DNA from: Agriotes lineatus
Taxonomy: Eukaryota > Arthropoda > Insecta > Coleoptera > Elateridae
Direction of reading: 5' to 3'
Length of the DNA stretch: 64,000 nucleotides
NCBI GenBank assembly: GCA_940337035.1
Contig: CALNHX010005306.1
Span: 1 to 64,000, forward strand
In this document: in pieces, positions 10,591-22,407 of the stretch
How the letters are laid out: each line of letters opens with the position of its first letter
How positions within the stretch are numbered: the first letter of the stretch is position 1
The notes under the pieces: model-generated
Seen by the model: the letters and a program-made list of their open reading frames with translations, nothing else
Databases searched by the model: none
What the model was told of the DNA's origin: nothing
Made by a program: the position numbers and the translations under genes

Positions 10591-11408
10591 TAGGGTTTCT
10601 AAGTCCCGGGACCAAAAGTGTTTTCGGGACTTACGAGTTAAATTTCAAGTCCCGGGACTAGTCCCGAAGATCCCAAAAATGGTCCTGAAAGGGAAATATT
10701 GTTCAGGTGAAACTTATGAATGGAATTTCCAAAGAAAAACAAGTGTTTTAAGTTAAATAAAGTATTTCTGTGCTTTCTGTGCTGATAATCTGCGTTGGGA
10801 CTGGTCTATAACTTCATTGCTTTCTTCTGGTATTAAAAATGTCTGTCGCTCTACATGTTTTGCTTTTGTTTAAACTGCAGAGTGCTTGTGTAATCCTTTC
10901 GTCAAGCTGCCTCTGATTATGATAATTTTATAGGAACAAACTTTACATTTCGCCAATTGTTTATATCTTCAGTATGTAAAATTGTTGCTATATTCAGCTT
11001 CTTCGCACATAATTTTGAAAGTCTACAAATGTAGTTACCTTACTGTTACTAAATAGGCACACAACTACGCGTAAAATATAGCTAAATCCAACAAAAGAAA
11101 CAGACAAATACATAAATAGAAGAAGATATGCAAATGTGGCTGAAATAACACACATGTTTAATTGTAACCTACTCAAAGCAATACCTCTCCTGCCTACGCA
11201 AAACACAAATAATTCAGAATGTGCAAGAGGTATGAGTAATACGCCGGACGCCGGTGAATACCCGCTCTAATTCTCTGATATCAAGTATACGCACGCATGT
11301 TGACATGATCCCGGGACTTCGCCTGGGCTGGCTGTGGTCCCGGGACTCGGTTTTTGTGGTAGAATGTCGGGACTGTCCCTGGACCGGATACCGGGACTGG
11401 AAACCCTA
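10591..11408. mobile_element. non-autonomous hAT-superfamily element nested in the foldback element
   Basis: 818 bp, starting TAGGGTTTC and ending GAAACCCTA, flanked by perfect 8-bp ATTGGTAA duplications. Inside both ends are several copies of TCCCGGGACT-like motifs (about 10603-10685 and 11309-11398), as expected for subterminal transposase-binding repeats. On the minus strand it keeps a BED-zinc-finger remnant (10870-10959) but no catalytic domain, so it is a deletion derivative. It splits the right arm of the foldback element, so it inserted later. Confidence 0.85.
10870..10959 (-). pseudogene. BED-type zinc finger remnant of a hAT transposase
   Basis: Reads KCKVC, about 15 residues, then GLHKHSA and a stop (10870-10872), the C-x2-C ... 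H-type arrangement of the DNA-binding head of hAT transposases. The frame is open again beyond the stop to about 10757, with acidic sequence and no known motif. The rest of the transposase is absent. Too short to be functional. Confidence 0.5.
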
Positions 11409-11416
11409 ATTGGTAA
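11409..11416 (+). repeat. 8-bp target-site duplication of hAT derivative (right)
   Basis: ATTGGTAA, identical to 10583-10590. Confidence 0.85.
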
Positions 11417-11860
11417 TTACATTTTCTATCTAAAGGGAAGATGGCCCTTAGTAGGTGCCATTTAAAAAAAGTGACTTTTTCTTAAAAAACGAGTTTAGCA
11501 AATTATATTGGTTTATTAAAGGTTTGTTATTGACCTTATTGATAAAATAGCTATTATTCAGAGCTCTATGGTAAAAAATAAAAATTAAAAAATTTTTTTT
11601 GTTTAAAAAAAGTGAAATTTGGCAATAATATTATATATAATTTGACTCGTAGATTCAGAAAAACATAAAATATACAAAGTATTCGATTTAAAAAATCAAA
11701 GTTGGTGTCATTTCCGATAAAACCGGAAATCAGCCATTTTGACTATATCTATCGGCCAATCAGAAATTATGTCTAGTATCTTGGTATAAAATTTTATCCA
11801 AATCGAATTATAAATAAAGAAGATATAAGCATGGCCCTAGTCTCATTGTCACCCGGTATA

Positions 11861-12721
11861 GATAAATACAATGCAAAAACTTCCCCTTGGTGGAAAAACC
11901 TAAAAAATGAAGTAGCAATTGGAATTATTAATCATTCTATACAGAACAATAAAAGCCAATAAAAGGGCCATTAAGTAAAATTTTTCTCTTTTTTACCATG
12001 AAAAAGTAGTCATTGCTATTTGATGTTTATGAACACGTCGAACGACTTTTTAGTTTCTTTAGAAAAACTTGATAACAGTAAATTAATTTGAATATACACG
12101 ACACCAAGTTCCAAAATATTTATCAAAATTAGGCAACTCACTTTACTATTCAAGAGTAGAAAGAGAAAGCTGATGCTCATAAACTAATCTTAAACTTGAG
12201 CTTGGGCTAGCTAATTACCGTATTCCAGATAACAGATCTTTACCTGGAAAGGTATACATATATTATATATTTGCTTTCCTAGGTTCGTAATTTGCTTCAA
12301 GTATCAGCTTTACATAGTTGTGGTGAATTCAAGGAAGAACATTGTATTTATTTCACCTTTCATTTCAGGGCTATGGTAAATTACCACATTACTGATCATT
12401 CACATTTTTAAAAAGCGCAACTTTGATTTTTGGAGATACATGCAAAGCTCCTCATTTAGTATGTATTAATTATCATCTAATTAAAAAGTGCACTATTCCT
12501 ATACTGTCTGTAGTTTGTCATAAATATGAAGTAACGTAGGTATATTTTATAAAAGTGTCTCCTGATGCTCGTTTTATTCATTTTAATTTTCAAAAAAGGT
12601 AAAAAGAAGAAAATAACACAATTAACGGCCGCCTATAAATATAAAAACCAATTATCAATATTTATCCTTATTATGTTAAAATTATTAGTTAAAAATTTAA
12701 AATTATACTTTTATAATTTTT
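11861..12721. other. intergenic DNA, nothing recognised
   Basis: AT-rich with no supported coding, RNA gene or clear repeat boundary. Confidence 0.5.
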
Positions 12722-13703
12722 GACTAGTACTTTAGGAGATATTAAGTCAAAATGTTATTAATTAAGCATAATTTTTGATTAAATAAAAATCATTTTGTCG
12801 TAAACATACTTTAATATTAAATTAAAATATTTTAATTAGACGTTTCGCTAGTTATGATAGCTTCTTCAGTAATTTACTAAAACATTATAAAAAAAGTAAT
12901 TTTTAACAAATCTGAAAAGAGAAAAATTAGATTAGTGAGCAAATATGGTTTTCCTTTAACTAGCATACTTACGATAATTAGTAGTTTAAATTTGGATTAT
13001 GTTAAAGACATTTTTAAAATTTAATATTAACAATTAATGAAGTAAACGGGATTATTCGTGATAATCCATTTCAATACCATTAAAACAGAACCCTTTAGCA
13101 ATTTTGAAACCAGAAATGTAAAATGAAATTGATAAGAGCATGCAAGGCTGTTCACATATTTTTATTATCAACTATACCCAAAACTGCAAAAAATTTGGAA
13201 CTTGCATATGACATAGCCAGGGTCGTATTAAGTTAAAATTTGCTTTTAATTAAAATGTTTGTTTGAATTATAATAGCATAAAAACACAACTAAAGTATTT
13301 GGTTCATGTAAAAAAGTTTACTTAAATAAATAGAACTGAGGTTATATCATACCAGTTCTAATATTAATTGCATTAGAGAATTTTTGTATTTCAATCATCT
13401 CCAGGAATATACGTTTTCTAAGTTATTCTCTGTATGTAACATGTTGGGTGCGTAGAAATTAAACTTATTACCTAGAGATTCATTAGCGTGGTCAGTTAAT
13501 GCTGTTTTTTATTAGAAGGTGATATAGGTATTATTTGTTTTAATTGAGTGTTTGTGCCGATTAATTCTATTCTTTAATAATTGTTTTGTTTGTCCAATGT
13601 AAGTGGAGTTGCAATTATTACAATTAAATTAATTTAATGTAATTAATTAATAACATTTAATTAATTAATAACATTTTGACTTAATAATCTCCTAAAATAT
13701 TCG
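12722..13703 (-). mobile_element. Penelope-like retroelement remnant (3' part)
   Basis: A minus-strand fragment whose coding part is a GIY-YIG nuclease domain (13342-13628). Downstream of it on the minus strand are the non-coding 3' blocks, including 'CTGAAGAAGCTATCATAACT' followed by AGCGAAACGTC (about 12840-12873). The fragment is framed by about 36-bp inverted repeats (12729-12765 and 13661-13700, core TAATAACATTTTGACTTAAT). Terminal repeats in unusual orientations are a known habit of this class. Reverse transcriptase is not present in the window. Confidence 0.6.
13342..13628 (-). pseudogene. GIY-YIG endonuclease domain of a Penelope-like element, frameshifted
   Basis: Three successive minus-strand frames give family-typical pieces. 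The first is C-x2-C then STYIGQTKQLLKNRINRHK (YIGQ at 13590-13601), stopping at 13512-13514. The second is TALTDHANESLGNKFNFY. The third is RKRIFLEMIEIQKFSNAIN and ends at 13342-13344. These are the GIY-YIG core and the C-terminal 'ALTDH ... F-x-x-x-x-I-L-E' region of Penelope endonuclease. At least two frameshifts separate them, so the copy is dead. Confidence 0.7.
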
Positions 13704-13924
13704 TTAAAATTATTGATACACTTTACATTAAATTATACTATTAAAACCCGTAGACACTGTTTGTACACTTACGGCCAAAAAAGTGGGATGTAAAAAATTC
13801 AAATTATAACCCCTAAATTTACTGTGTCGTTCTATTTCTAAGTGCAACCCGTGTAGCATGCAATCCTTTCTTTTTTGCACATTTTCTTTTAAAGACAAAG
13901 TTTTTTCAACTTTAAATCTTTATA

Positions 13925-14468
13925 TAGGGACCGTCAAAAAGGACTGACTATTTTATTTTCTAGATAAAAATGTATTGTCATAAGTTACAAATTTAAACAA
14001 AACGGTTTGTTGAAGTGTAAGAACAGGAGATTTATTTATCAAATATTGTATGCCAGAAGTGTCCTCCGTCGTTTTCAATACATTCTTCTAAGCGGCGAAC
14101 GAAATTAAACATGACTCTAATAAGTAATTCCTACGGAGTATATGGAATTTCTGCTTTAATGCTTGTTTTAAGTTCGTCAATTGTTCTTGGTTTTGCAATA
14201 TGAACTTTACTTTTTAGGTAGCCCCAAACAAAATAATCTGACGCATTGCACTTAAATAATTGAATTAACTTTGATAAATTGTTCAACACAAAAAATACGT
14301 TGTGTACTGGCCATGTGTCCATTTTGCTAAGTGTCAAAAACTTCTGCAATTGTTTTATACACCTCTCCAAAGCATACTCTTTAAAATAATATAAGAGACA
14401 TAGCGATTGCTGTGACATTTAATTTTTTATTAGAAAATTAAATAATCAGTCCTTTTTGACGGTCCCTG
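13925..14468 (-). mobile_element. mariner-type (IS630/Tc1) internally deleted element
   Basis: 544 bp bounded by inverted repeats that read AGGGACCGTCAAAAAGGACTGA (about 28 bp, outer base T or C) and flanked by TA on both sides (13923-13924 and 14469-14470). It encodes only the C-terminal part of a mariner transposase on the minus strand, so the catalytic N-terminal two thirds were deleted. Confidence 0.8.
14032..14418 (-). pseudogene. mariner-type transposase C-terminal remnant
   Basis: From a start at 14418 the frame runs to TAG at 14131-14133 and stays open in the same frame to TAA at 14032-14034. Recognisable pieces are SDYFVWGYLKSKV and KPRTIDELKTSI, and after the stop FVRRLEECIENDGGHFWH, all typical of the C-terminal end of mariner transposases ('DFFLWGYLK..V' and 'R..ECI...GGHF'). 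The last catalytic Asp region is altered (ASDYF where D-x-F is usual). The DNA-binding and first catalytic parts are missing. Confidence 0.75.
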
Positions 14469-14470
14469 TA

Positions 14471-14934
14471 TGACACTCACACGTTGTGTGATTTACACCC
14501 TAGACAGTGGAAAAGTCCGAAAAACATATCATAATAGACCACTGTCAAAAAATGACATTCAGAGAACAACTCACACTTCACTTACTTTCACTAGGTACAA
14601 ATATAAGGAAAGCTCAGCGCGAATAATAACTGATATAACTCCGGCAACATTTTATAAACCATCAATCTGCAGTCTTTTAGTCACTTCAGAAAGTCATTAT
14701 AAAACAATTTAAATAGAACTTTGGAATTTTGGGCTTCCCGATAAGCGCCCAGCGAACCACCTATATCATAATCCTTAAGCTCCATTCATATTTTGCTTCG
14801 TCTATATAGTACCAATAACATAACAAGGTTATGACGTGTAAACGAAATTATTTAAAAATTACTTAGTATGGCTTGTTGTCTATCTTTAGGAGGTTTTTAA
14901 AATTCTGAACCAGTTAGTTACTAAACAGTCACCT
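14471..14934. other. intergenic DNA between mariner derivative and minisatellite
   Basis: No credible gene. A short inverted pair (GACAGTGG at 14504 and CCACTGTC near 14540) is visible. The open frame at 14470-14712 has no family resemblance. Confidence 0.45.
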
Positions 14935-15300
14935 TAATAGGAAGGATTGCAACTTCACGGTCGCTCGTGTAAGATGTGTTGCAGCAACTACTGTCGGTAT
15001 CGGTTGGAAGTAAACGCGCGGTGGTAGTCCACATCGGCGATAGTTCCTGTCGGATGTAAATCCACATCGGTGGTAATCCAAGTCGGTTTGTACACCAAGT
15101 CGGTGGTATTTTAGTTCGGTGACATTCATATATTTCTTATAAACTTTAAAAGTCGGTAGTAACCCAAGTCGGTGGCAATTCCTGTCGGTAGTGTTCAATA
15201 CAGTTTTCAGAAGTCGGAGGAAATCCATATCGGTGGCGATCAACATCGGTGGTTTTGTATACAACCCATGTGTTACAGTTTAAGTCGGTGCAGTTACATA
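14935..15300 (-). repeat. degenerate minisatellite, copy 2, inverted relative to 5145-5530
   Basis: Reverse-complement counterpart of 5145-5530. It has the same unique tail (AAGATGTG...GTCGCTCG near 14956-14980), the same unique insert (near 15120-15150) and the same 15-17 bp units (CCAAGTCGGTGGTA type). Similarity by eye is around 85%. Beyond about 14935 towards the interior the two copies no longer match. Confidence 0.8.
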
Positions 15301-15330
15301 CAGTGTTATAATTCCTACACATTACATAAA

Positions 15331-16292
15331 CACACGCTGAAGATATATGGAATACCGGAAAAAGTAGTGAGAATAATAAAATTACTATACAATGAATATA
15401 CGGTAAGGGTAGTAAATAATGGAGAGTGGTCAGATAAAATAAATATAGAAAGTGGAGTAAGACAGGGCTGCACACTATCACCTATACTATTTCTAATGGT
15501 TATTGGCCGTATCATGAAAGTAGCAATGAAAAATAACAAGGGCATAAAATGGAGATTAGGACAAACATTGGAAGACATTGAGTTTGCTGATGACATATGT
15601 CTTATAACCGAGAAAAAACAGCATATGGAAGAGATGATGGACAGATTACAAAATGTTGCAGAGCAGGCGGGGATTCAGATCATTGTAAACAAAACAAAAA
15701 CATTAAGGATAAATGCAAACGAGACTAAAGAAATTAAGATAAAGGGGCAAATATAAAAGATATAAAAAGAAGAATAGGAAATTCACAGTTAACATTTAAT
15801 CAATTATGGAAAATATAGAAATGAAGTGAAATTAATATAAAAACTAAAATACGTCTCTCTAATATCAATGTGAAAAGCGTACTGTTATAGGGCAGTGAAT
15901 CGTGGTCGTTAAATAAAAACCATACAAGACAAATTCAGACATTTATAAATAAAAGTTTAAGAAGAATCCTGGGAATATACTGGTCAAACAAGATAACTCT
16001 AACGAAGAATTATGGGAAAAAACGGGGCAAGAGGCAATAGAAGTAACAATAAGAAGAAGAAAGTGGCAATGGATAGGACATACGTTAAGGAAACCCAATA
16101 CATACATCACAAGACAAGCAACCGAATTCACTATCAAAGGAAAAAGAAAACAGAAAAGACCAGTGAAGAAGTATAAACGAGGAACATACAATTATAAAGA
16201 AAGATTGGAATGAAGTGAAAAATACAGCTGGAGATAAACAGAAATGGAAGAATATGGTAGAAGATATCGCACAACTAAATCTCAAATTATAA
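15331..16292 (+). pseudogene. non-LTR retrotransposon (LINE) reverse transcriptase and C-terminal remnant
   Basis: The first open part (about 15340-15756) carries RT motifs GVRQGCTLSPILF and the catalytic FADD (15583-15594) in the order fingers-to-palm. The 5' half of the ORF is missing; the DNA before 15331 is minisatellite. After 15756 the frame breaks, but typical LINE C-terminal pieces continue: VLL-stop-GSESWSLNKN, SLRRILGIYW, and RRRKWQWIGHTLRKP in a shifted frame, with a stop at about 15889 and further shifts. The element is 5'-truncated, as LINE copies usually are, and decayed. I do not assign a clade. Its 3' untranslated part may extend to about 16415. It forms the last unique sequence before the satellite. 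Confidence 0.8.
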
Positions 16293-16571
16293 TAACGAGA
16301 TACAAGGTGCTGCGTAGAACTAGCAAGCTACCAGCAATAGTACAGGCTGAAGAATCGCTTCTAAAGCGCCCCATGTTCCACATGGAACCTAAAGGAACGA
16401 AGACGACGACATAAATGGGAGATCTTAAAGTTAAATTTGTACGCGTTGAGGAAAGATAAAACATTGCAACTTGCCTACGTGGTACATAAAAAGATAGTTT
16501 TTCATGTAAAAACGAGCAATCGAATTTGTAATGCAATAGATCGTATACAAATTTAATACTTCAATTAACCC

Positions 16572-18078
16572 TGGTTGGTTAATGGGTGCTATGAATACGA
16601 ATAAAATACAATAAATAGTGATAAAAGTCAGCGGAAGTCGCAACAGGACCTACTAAACACTATCTTAATACGAGTTCAGCATCCAATTGCTCTAGCAAGG
16701 GCATAGAGATATTTCTTTTGCAATACTGGTACTCGTAAAACACACTAGAAGTGCAACTTGAGCTTTATGTTTCCATGTGGCCATTTCCAAGTGCATAATT
16801 TGAAAAATACACACTCTACGAAAACCTCATAGTGTTATTAGGACAGCCAGCTGTAGTAAATTGTTCATATGGTGGTTGATGGGTTCCATGAATACGGATA
16901 AAATAAAATAAAATGTGACAAGTCTGTGGCAGTCGCAACATCAATTATTAAGCGCTATCTTAATGCGAATTCAGCATCCAATTTCTCTAGCAAGGGCATA
17001 GAGATATTTCTTTTGCAATACTGGTACTCGTAAAACACAATATACGTGCAACTTAAGCTCTATGTTTCCATGTGGTCATTTCCAAATGCATAATCGAAAA
17101 AATACACACTCGACGAAAACCTCATAGTGTTATTAGGAGAGCCAGCTGTAGTAAATTGTTCATATTGTGGTTGATGGGTGACATGAATATGGATAAAATA
17201 CAATAAAATGTGATAAAAGTTCGCGGAAGTCGCAACAGCCCTTATTAAACTCTATCTTAATACGAATTCAGCATGTAATTGCTCTAGTAAGGGCATAGAG
17301 ATATTTCTTTTGCAATACTAGTACTAGAAAAAACAGTAGAAGTGCAACTTAAGCTCTATGTTTGCATGTAGCCATTTTCAAGTGCATATTCTGAAAAATA
17401 TACACACTACGAAAACCGCAGAGTGTTATTAGGACAGCCAGCTATAGTAAATTGTTCATATTGTGGTTGAAGGGTGCCATGAATATGGATAAAATACAAT
17501 AAAATGTGATAAAAGTTCGCGGAAGTCGCAACAGCACTTATTAAACGCTATCTTAATGCGAGTTCAGCATCCAATTGCTCTAGCAAGGGCATAGAGATAT
17601 TTCTTTTGCAATACTAGTACTAGAAAAAACAGTAGAAGTGCAACTTAAGCTCTATGTTTGCATGTAGCCATTTTCAAGTGCATATTCTGAAAAATATACA
17701 CTTTACGAAAACCGCAGAGTGTTATTAGGATAGCCAGCTGTAGTAAATTGCTCATATTGTGGTTGAAGGGTGCCATGAATATGGATAAAATACAATAAAC
17801 TGTGATAAAAGTTCGCGGAAGTCGCAACAGCACTTATTAAACGCTATCTTAATGCGAATTCAGTATCCAATTGCTTTAGCAACGGCATAGAGAGATTTCT
17901 TTTGCAATACTGGTATTCGTAAAGCAATAGAAGTACAAATTAAGAATCGTATTTTTATGTGGCCATTTCCAAGTGCATAATCTGGTAAATACAAACGCTA
18001 CGAACACATCAGAGTGTTATTAGGTGTCAAGTCCGCGGAAGTAGCTCTTAGTAAATTCTATCTTAATGCGAATGTAGC
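16572..18078 (+). repeat. left edge of the satellite array, diverged monomers
   Basis: The first recognisable satellite sequence begins near 16572 (GGTTGGTTAATGGGTGC, diverged from GTGGTTGATGGGTTCC). Monomers here keep about 296-bp spacing but mix type-specific markers and lack the short M2 form until about 17900. Loss of regularity at an array edge is common in satellites. The boundary with the LINE remnant is within about 150-280 bases. Confidence 0.75.
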
Positions 18079-21000
18079 ATTCAGTTGCTCTAGCAAGGGC
18101 ATAGAGATATTTCTTTTGCAATACTGGTACTCGTAAAACACACTAGAAGTGCAACTTGAGCTTTATGTTTCCATGTGGCCATTTCCAAGTGCATAATTTG
18201 AAAAATACACACTCTACGAAAACCTCATAGTGTTATTAGGACAGCCAGCTGTAGTAAATTGTTCATATTGTAGTTGATGGGTTCCATGAATACGGATAAA
18301 ATAAAATAAAATGTGATAAGTCTGTGGCAGTCGCAATATCACTTATTAAGCGCTATCTTAATGCGAATTCAGCATCCAATTTCTCTAGCAAGGGCATAGA
18401 GATATTTCTTTTGCAATACTGGTACTCGTAAAACACAATATACGTGCAACTTAAGCTCTATGTTTCCATGTGGTCATTTCCAAATGCATAATCGAAAAAA
18501 TACACACTCGACGAAAACCTCATAGTGTTATTAGGAGAGCCAGCTGTAGTAAATTGTTCATATTGTGGTTGAAGGGTGCCATGAATATGGATAAAATACA
18601 ATAAAATGTGATAAAAGTTCGCGGAAGTCGCAACAGCACTTATTAAACGCTATCTTAATGCGAATTCAGTATCCAATTGCTTTAGCAACGGCATAGAGAG
18701 ATTTCTTTTGCAATACTGATACTCGTAAAGCAATAGAAGTACAAATTAAGAATCGTATTTTTATGTGGCCATTTCCAAGTGCATAATCTGGTAAATACAA
18801 ACGCTACGAACACATCAGAGTGTTATTAGGTGTCAAGTCCGCGGAAGTAGCTCTTAGTAAATTCTATCTTAATGCGAATGTAGCATTCAGTTGCTCTAGC
18901 AAGGGCATAGAGATATTTCTTTTGCAATACTGGTACTCGTAAAACACACTAGAAGTGCAACTTGAGCTTTCTGTTTCCATGTGGCCATTTCCAAGTGCAT
19001 AATTTGAAAAATACACACTCTACGAAAACCTCATAGTGTTATTAGGACAGCCAGCTGTAGTAAATTGTTCATATTGTGGTTGATGGGTTCCATGAATACG
19101 GATAAAATAAAATAAAATGTGATAAGTCTGTGGCAGTCGCAACATCACTTATTAAGCGCTATCGTAATGCGAATTCAGCATCCAATTTCTCTAGCAAGGG
19201 CATACAAACGCTACGAACACATCAGAGTGTTATTAGGTGTCAAGTCCGCGGAAGTAGCTCTTAGTAAATTCTATCTTAATGCGAATGTAGCATTCAGTTG
19301 CTCTAGCAAGGGCATAGAGATATTTCTTTTGCAATACTGGTACTCGTAAAACACACTAGAAGTGCAACTTGAGCTTTATGTTTCCATGTGGCCATTTCCA
19401 AGTGCATAATTTGAAAAATACACACTCTATGAAAACCTCATAGTGTTATTAGGACAGCCAGCTGTAGTAAATTTTTCATATGGTGGTTGATGGGTTCCAT
19501 GAATACGGATAAAATAAAATAAAATGTGATAAGTCTGTGGCAGTCGCAACATCAATTATTAAGCGCTATCTTAATGCGAATTCAGCATCCAATTGCTCTA
19601 GCATGGGCATAGAGATATTTCTTTTGCAATACTGGTACTCGTAAAACACAATATACGTGCAACTTAAGCTCTATGTTTCCATGTGGTCATTTCCAAATGC
19701 ATAATCGAAAAAATACACACTCGACGAAAACCTCATAGTGTTATTAGGAGAGCCAGCTGTAGTAAATTGTTCATATTGTGGTTGATGGGTGACATGAATA
19801 TGGATAAAATACAATAAAATGTGATAAAAATTCGCGGAAGTCGCAACAGCCCTTATTAAGCTCTATCTTAATACGAATTCAGCATGTAATTGCTCTAGTA
19901 AGGGCATAGAGATATTTCTTTTGCAATACTAGTACTAGAAAAAACAGTAGAAGTGCAACTTAAGCTCTATGTTTGCATGTAGCCATTTTCAAGTGCATAT
20001 TCTGAAAAATATACACACTACGAAAACCGCAGAGTGTTATTAGGACAGCCAGCTATAGTAAATTGTTCATATTGTGGTTGAAGGGTGCCATGAATATGGA
20101 TAAAATACAATAAAATGTGATAAAAGTTCGCGGAAGTCGCAACAGCACTTATTAAACGCTATCTTAATGCGAGTTCAGCATCCAATTGCTCTAGCAAGGG
20201 CATAGAGATATTTCTTTTGCAATACTAGTACTAGAAAAAACAGTAGAAGTGCAACTTAAGCTCTATGTTTGCATGTAGCCATTTTCAAGTGCATATTCTG
20301 AAAAATATACACTCTACGAAAACCGCAGAGTGTTATTAGGATAGCCAGCTGTAGTAAATTGCTCATATTGTGGTTGAAGGGTGCCATGAATATGGATAAA
20401 ATACAATAAACTGTGATAAAAGTTCGCGGAAGTCGCAACAGCACTTATTAAACGCTATCTTAATGCGAATTCAGTATCCAATTGCTTTAGCAACGGCATA
20501 GAGAGATTTCTTTTGCAATACTGGTACTCGTAAAGCAATAGAAGTACAAATTAAGAATCGTATTTTTATGTGGCCATTTCCAAGTGCATAATCTGGTAAA
20601 TACAAACGCTACGAACACATCAGAGTGTTATTAGGTGTCAAGTCCGCGGAAGTAGCTCTTAGTAAATTCTATCTTAATGCGAATGTAGCATTCAGTTGCT
20701 CTAGCAAGGGCATAGAGATATTTCTTTTGCAATACTGGTACTCGTAAAACACACTAGAAGTGCAACTTGAGCTTTATGTTTCTATGTGGCCATTTCCAAG
20801 TGCATAATTTGAAAAATACACACTCTACGAAAACCTCATAGTGTTATTAGGACAGCCAGCTGTAGTAAATTGTTCATATTGTGGTTGATGGGTTCCATGA
20901 ATACGGATAAAATAAAATAAAATGTGATAAGTCTGTGGCAGTCGCAATATCACTTATTAAGCGCTATCTTAATGCGAATTCAGCATCCAATTTCTCTAGC

Positions 21001-22407
21001 AAGGGCATAGAGATATTTCTTTTGCAATACTGGTACTCGTAAAACACAATATACGTGCAACTTAAGCTCTATGTTTCCATGTGGTCATTTCCAAATGCAT
21101 AATCGAAAAAATACACACTCGACGAAAACCTCATAGTGTTATTAGGAGAGCCAGCTGTAGTAAATTGTTCATATTGTGGTTGAAGGGTGCCATGAATATG
21201 GATAAAATACAATAAAATGTGATAAAAGTTCGCGGAAGTCGCAACAGCACTTATTAAACGCTATCTTAAGGCGAATTCAGCATCCAATTGCTCTAGCAAG
21301 GGCATAGAGATATTTCTTTTGCAATACTAGTACTAGAAAAAACAGTAGAAGTGCAACTTAAGCTCTATGTTTGCATGTAGCCATTTTCAAGTGCATATTC
21401 TGAAAAATATACACTCTACGAAAACCGCAGAGTGTTATTAGGACAGCCAGCTGTAGTAAATTGCTCATATTGTGGTTGAAGGGTGCCATGAATATGGATA
21501 AAATACAATAAACTGTGATAAAAGTTCGCGGAAGTCGCAACAGCACTTATTAAACGCTATCTTAATGCGAATTCAGTATCCAATTGCTTTAGCAACGGCA
21601 TAGAGAGATTTCTTTTGCAATACTGGTACTCGTAAAGCAATAGAAGTACAAATTAAGAATCGTATTTTTATGTGGCCATTTCCAAGTGCATAATCTGGTA
21701 AATACAAACGCTACGAACACATCAGAGTGTTATTAGGTGTCAAGTCCGCGGAAGTAGCTCTTAGTAAATTCTATCTTAATGCGAATGTAGCATTCAGTTG
21801 CTCTAGCAAGGGCATAGAGATATTTCTTTTGCAATACTGGTACTCGTAAAAAACACTAGAAGTGCAACTTGAGCATAATGTTTCAATGTGGCCATTTCCA
21901 AGTGCATAATTTGAAAAATACACACTCTTCGAAAATGTCATAGTGTTATTAGGACAGCCAGCTGTAGTAAATTGTTCATATTGTGGTTGATGGGTTCCAT
22001 GAATACGGATAAAATAAAATAAAATGTGATAAGTCTGTGGCAGTCGCAATATCACTTATTAAGCGCTATCTTAATGCGAATTCAACATCCAATTTCTTTA
22101 GCAAGGGCATAGAGATATTTCTTTTGCAATACTGGTACTCGTAAAACACAATATACGTGCAACTTAAGCTCTATGTTTCCATGTGGTCATTTCCAAATGC
22201 ATAATCGAAAAAATACACACTCGACGAAAACCTCATAGTGTTATTAGGAGAGCCAGCTGTAGTAAATTGTTCATATTGTGGTTGATGGGTGACATGAATA
22301 TGGATAAAATACAATAAAATGTGATAAAAGTTCGCGGAAGTCGCAACAGCCCTTATTAAACTCTATCTTAATACGAATTCAGCATGTAATTGCTCTAGTA
22401 AGGGCAT

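Larger units (their letters stand above)
9819..11860. mobile_element. 2-kb foldback / long-TIR element interrupted by a hAT derivative
   Basis: Both ends read TATACCGGGT inward. The left arm (9819 to about 10381) is matched by the reverse complement of about 10511-11860 once the nested insertion is removed. Arms are about 530-560 bp and roughly 85-90% alike by eye. Between them, about 10415-10510 is a further inverted partial copy of part of the left arm (the 'ATTCCGAAAAACATAA' region). If TA belongs to the target, the duplication is TA. No transposase coding is visible, so this is non-autonomous. Confidence 0.75.

Noticed and set aside
10994..11206. 70-residue minus-strand frame inside the hAT derivative
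   Set aside because: Hydrophobic but with no transposase motif and not in frame with the BED-finger remnant.
15172..15330. N-terminal part of the open frame that contains the LINE RT motifs
   Set aside because: This part is antisense minisatellite DNA read through by chance; RT similarity starts only near 15340.
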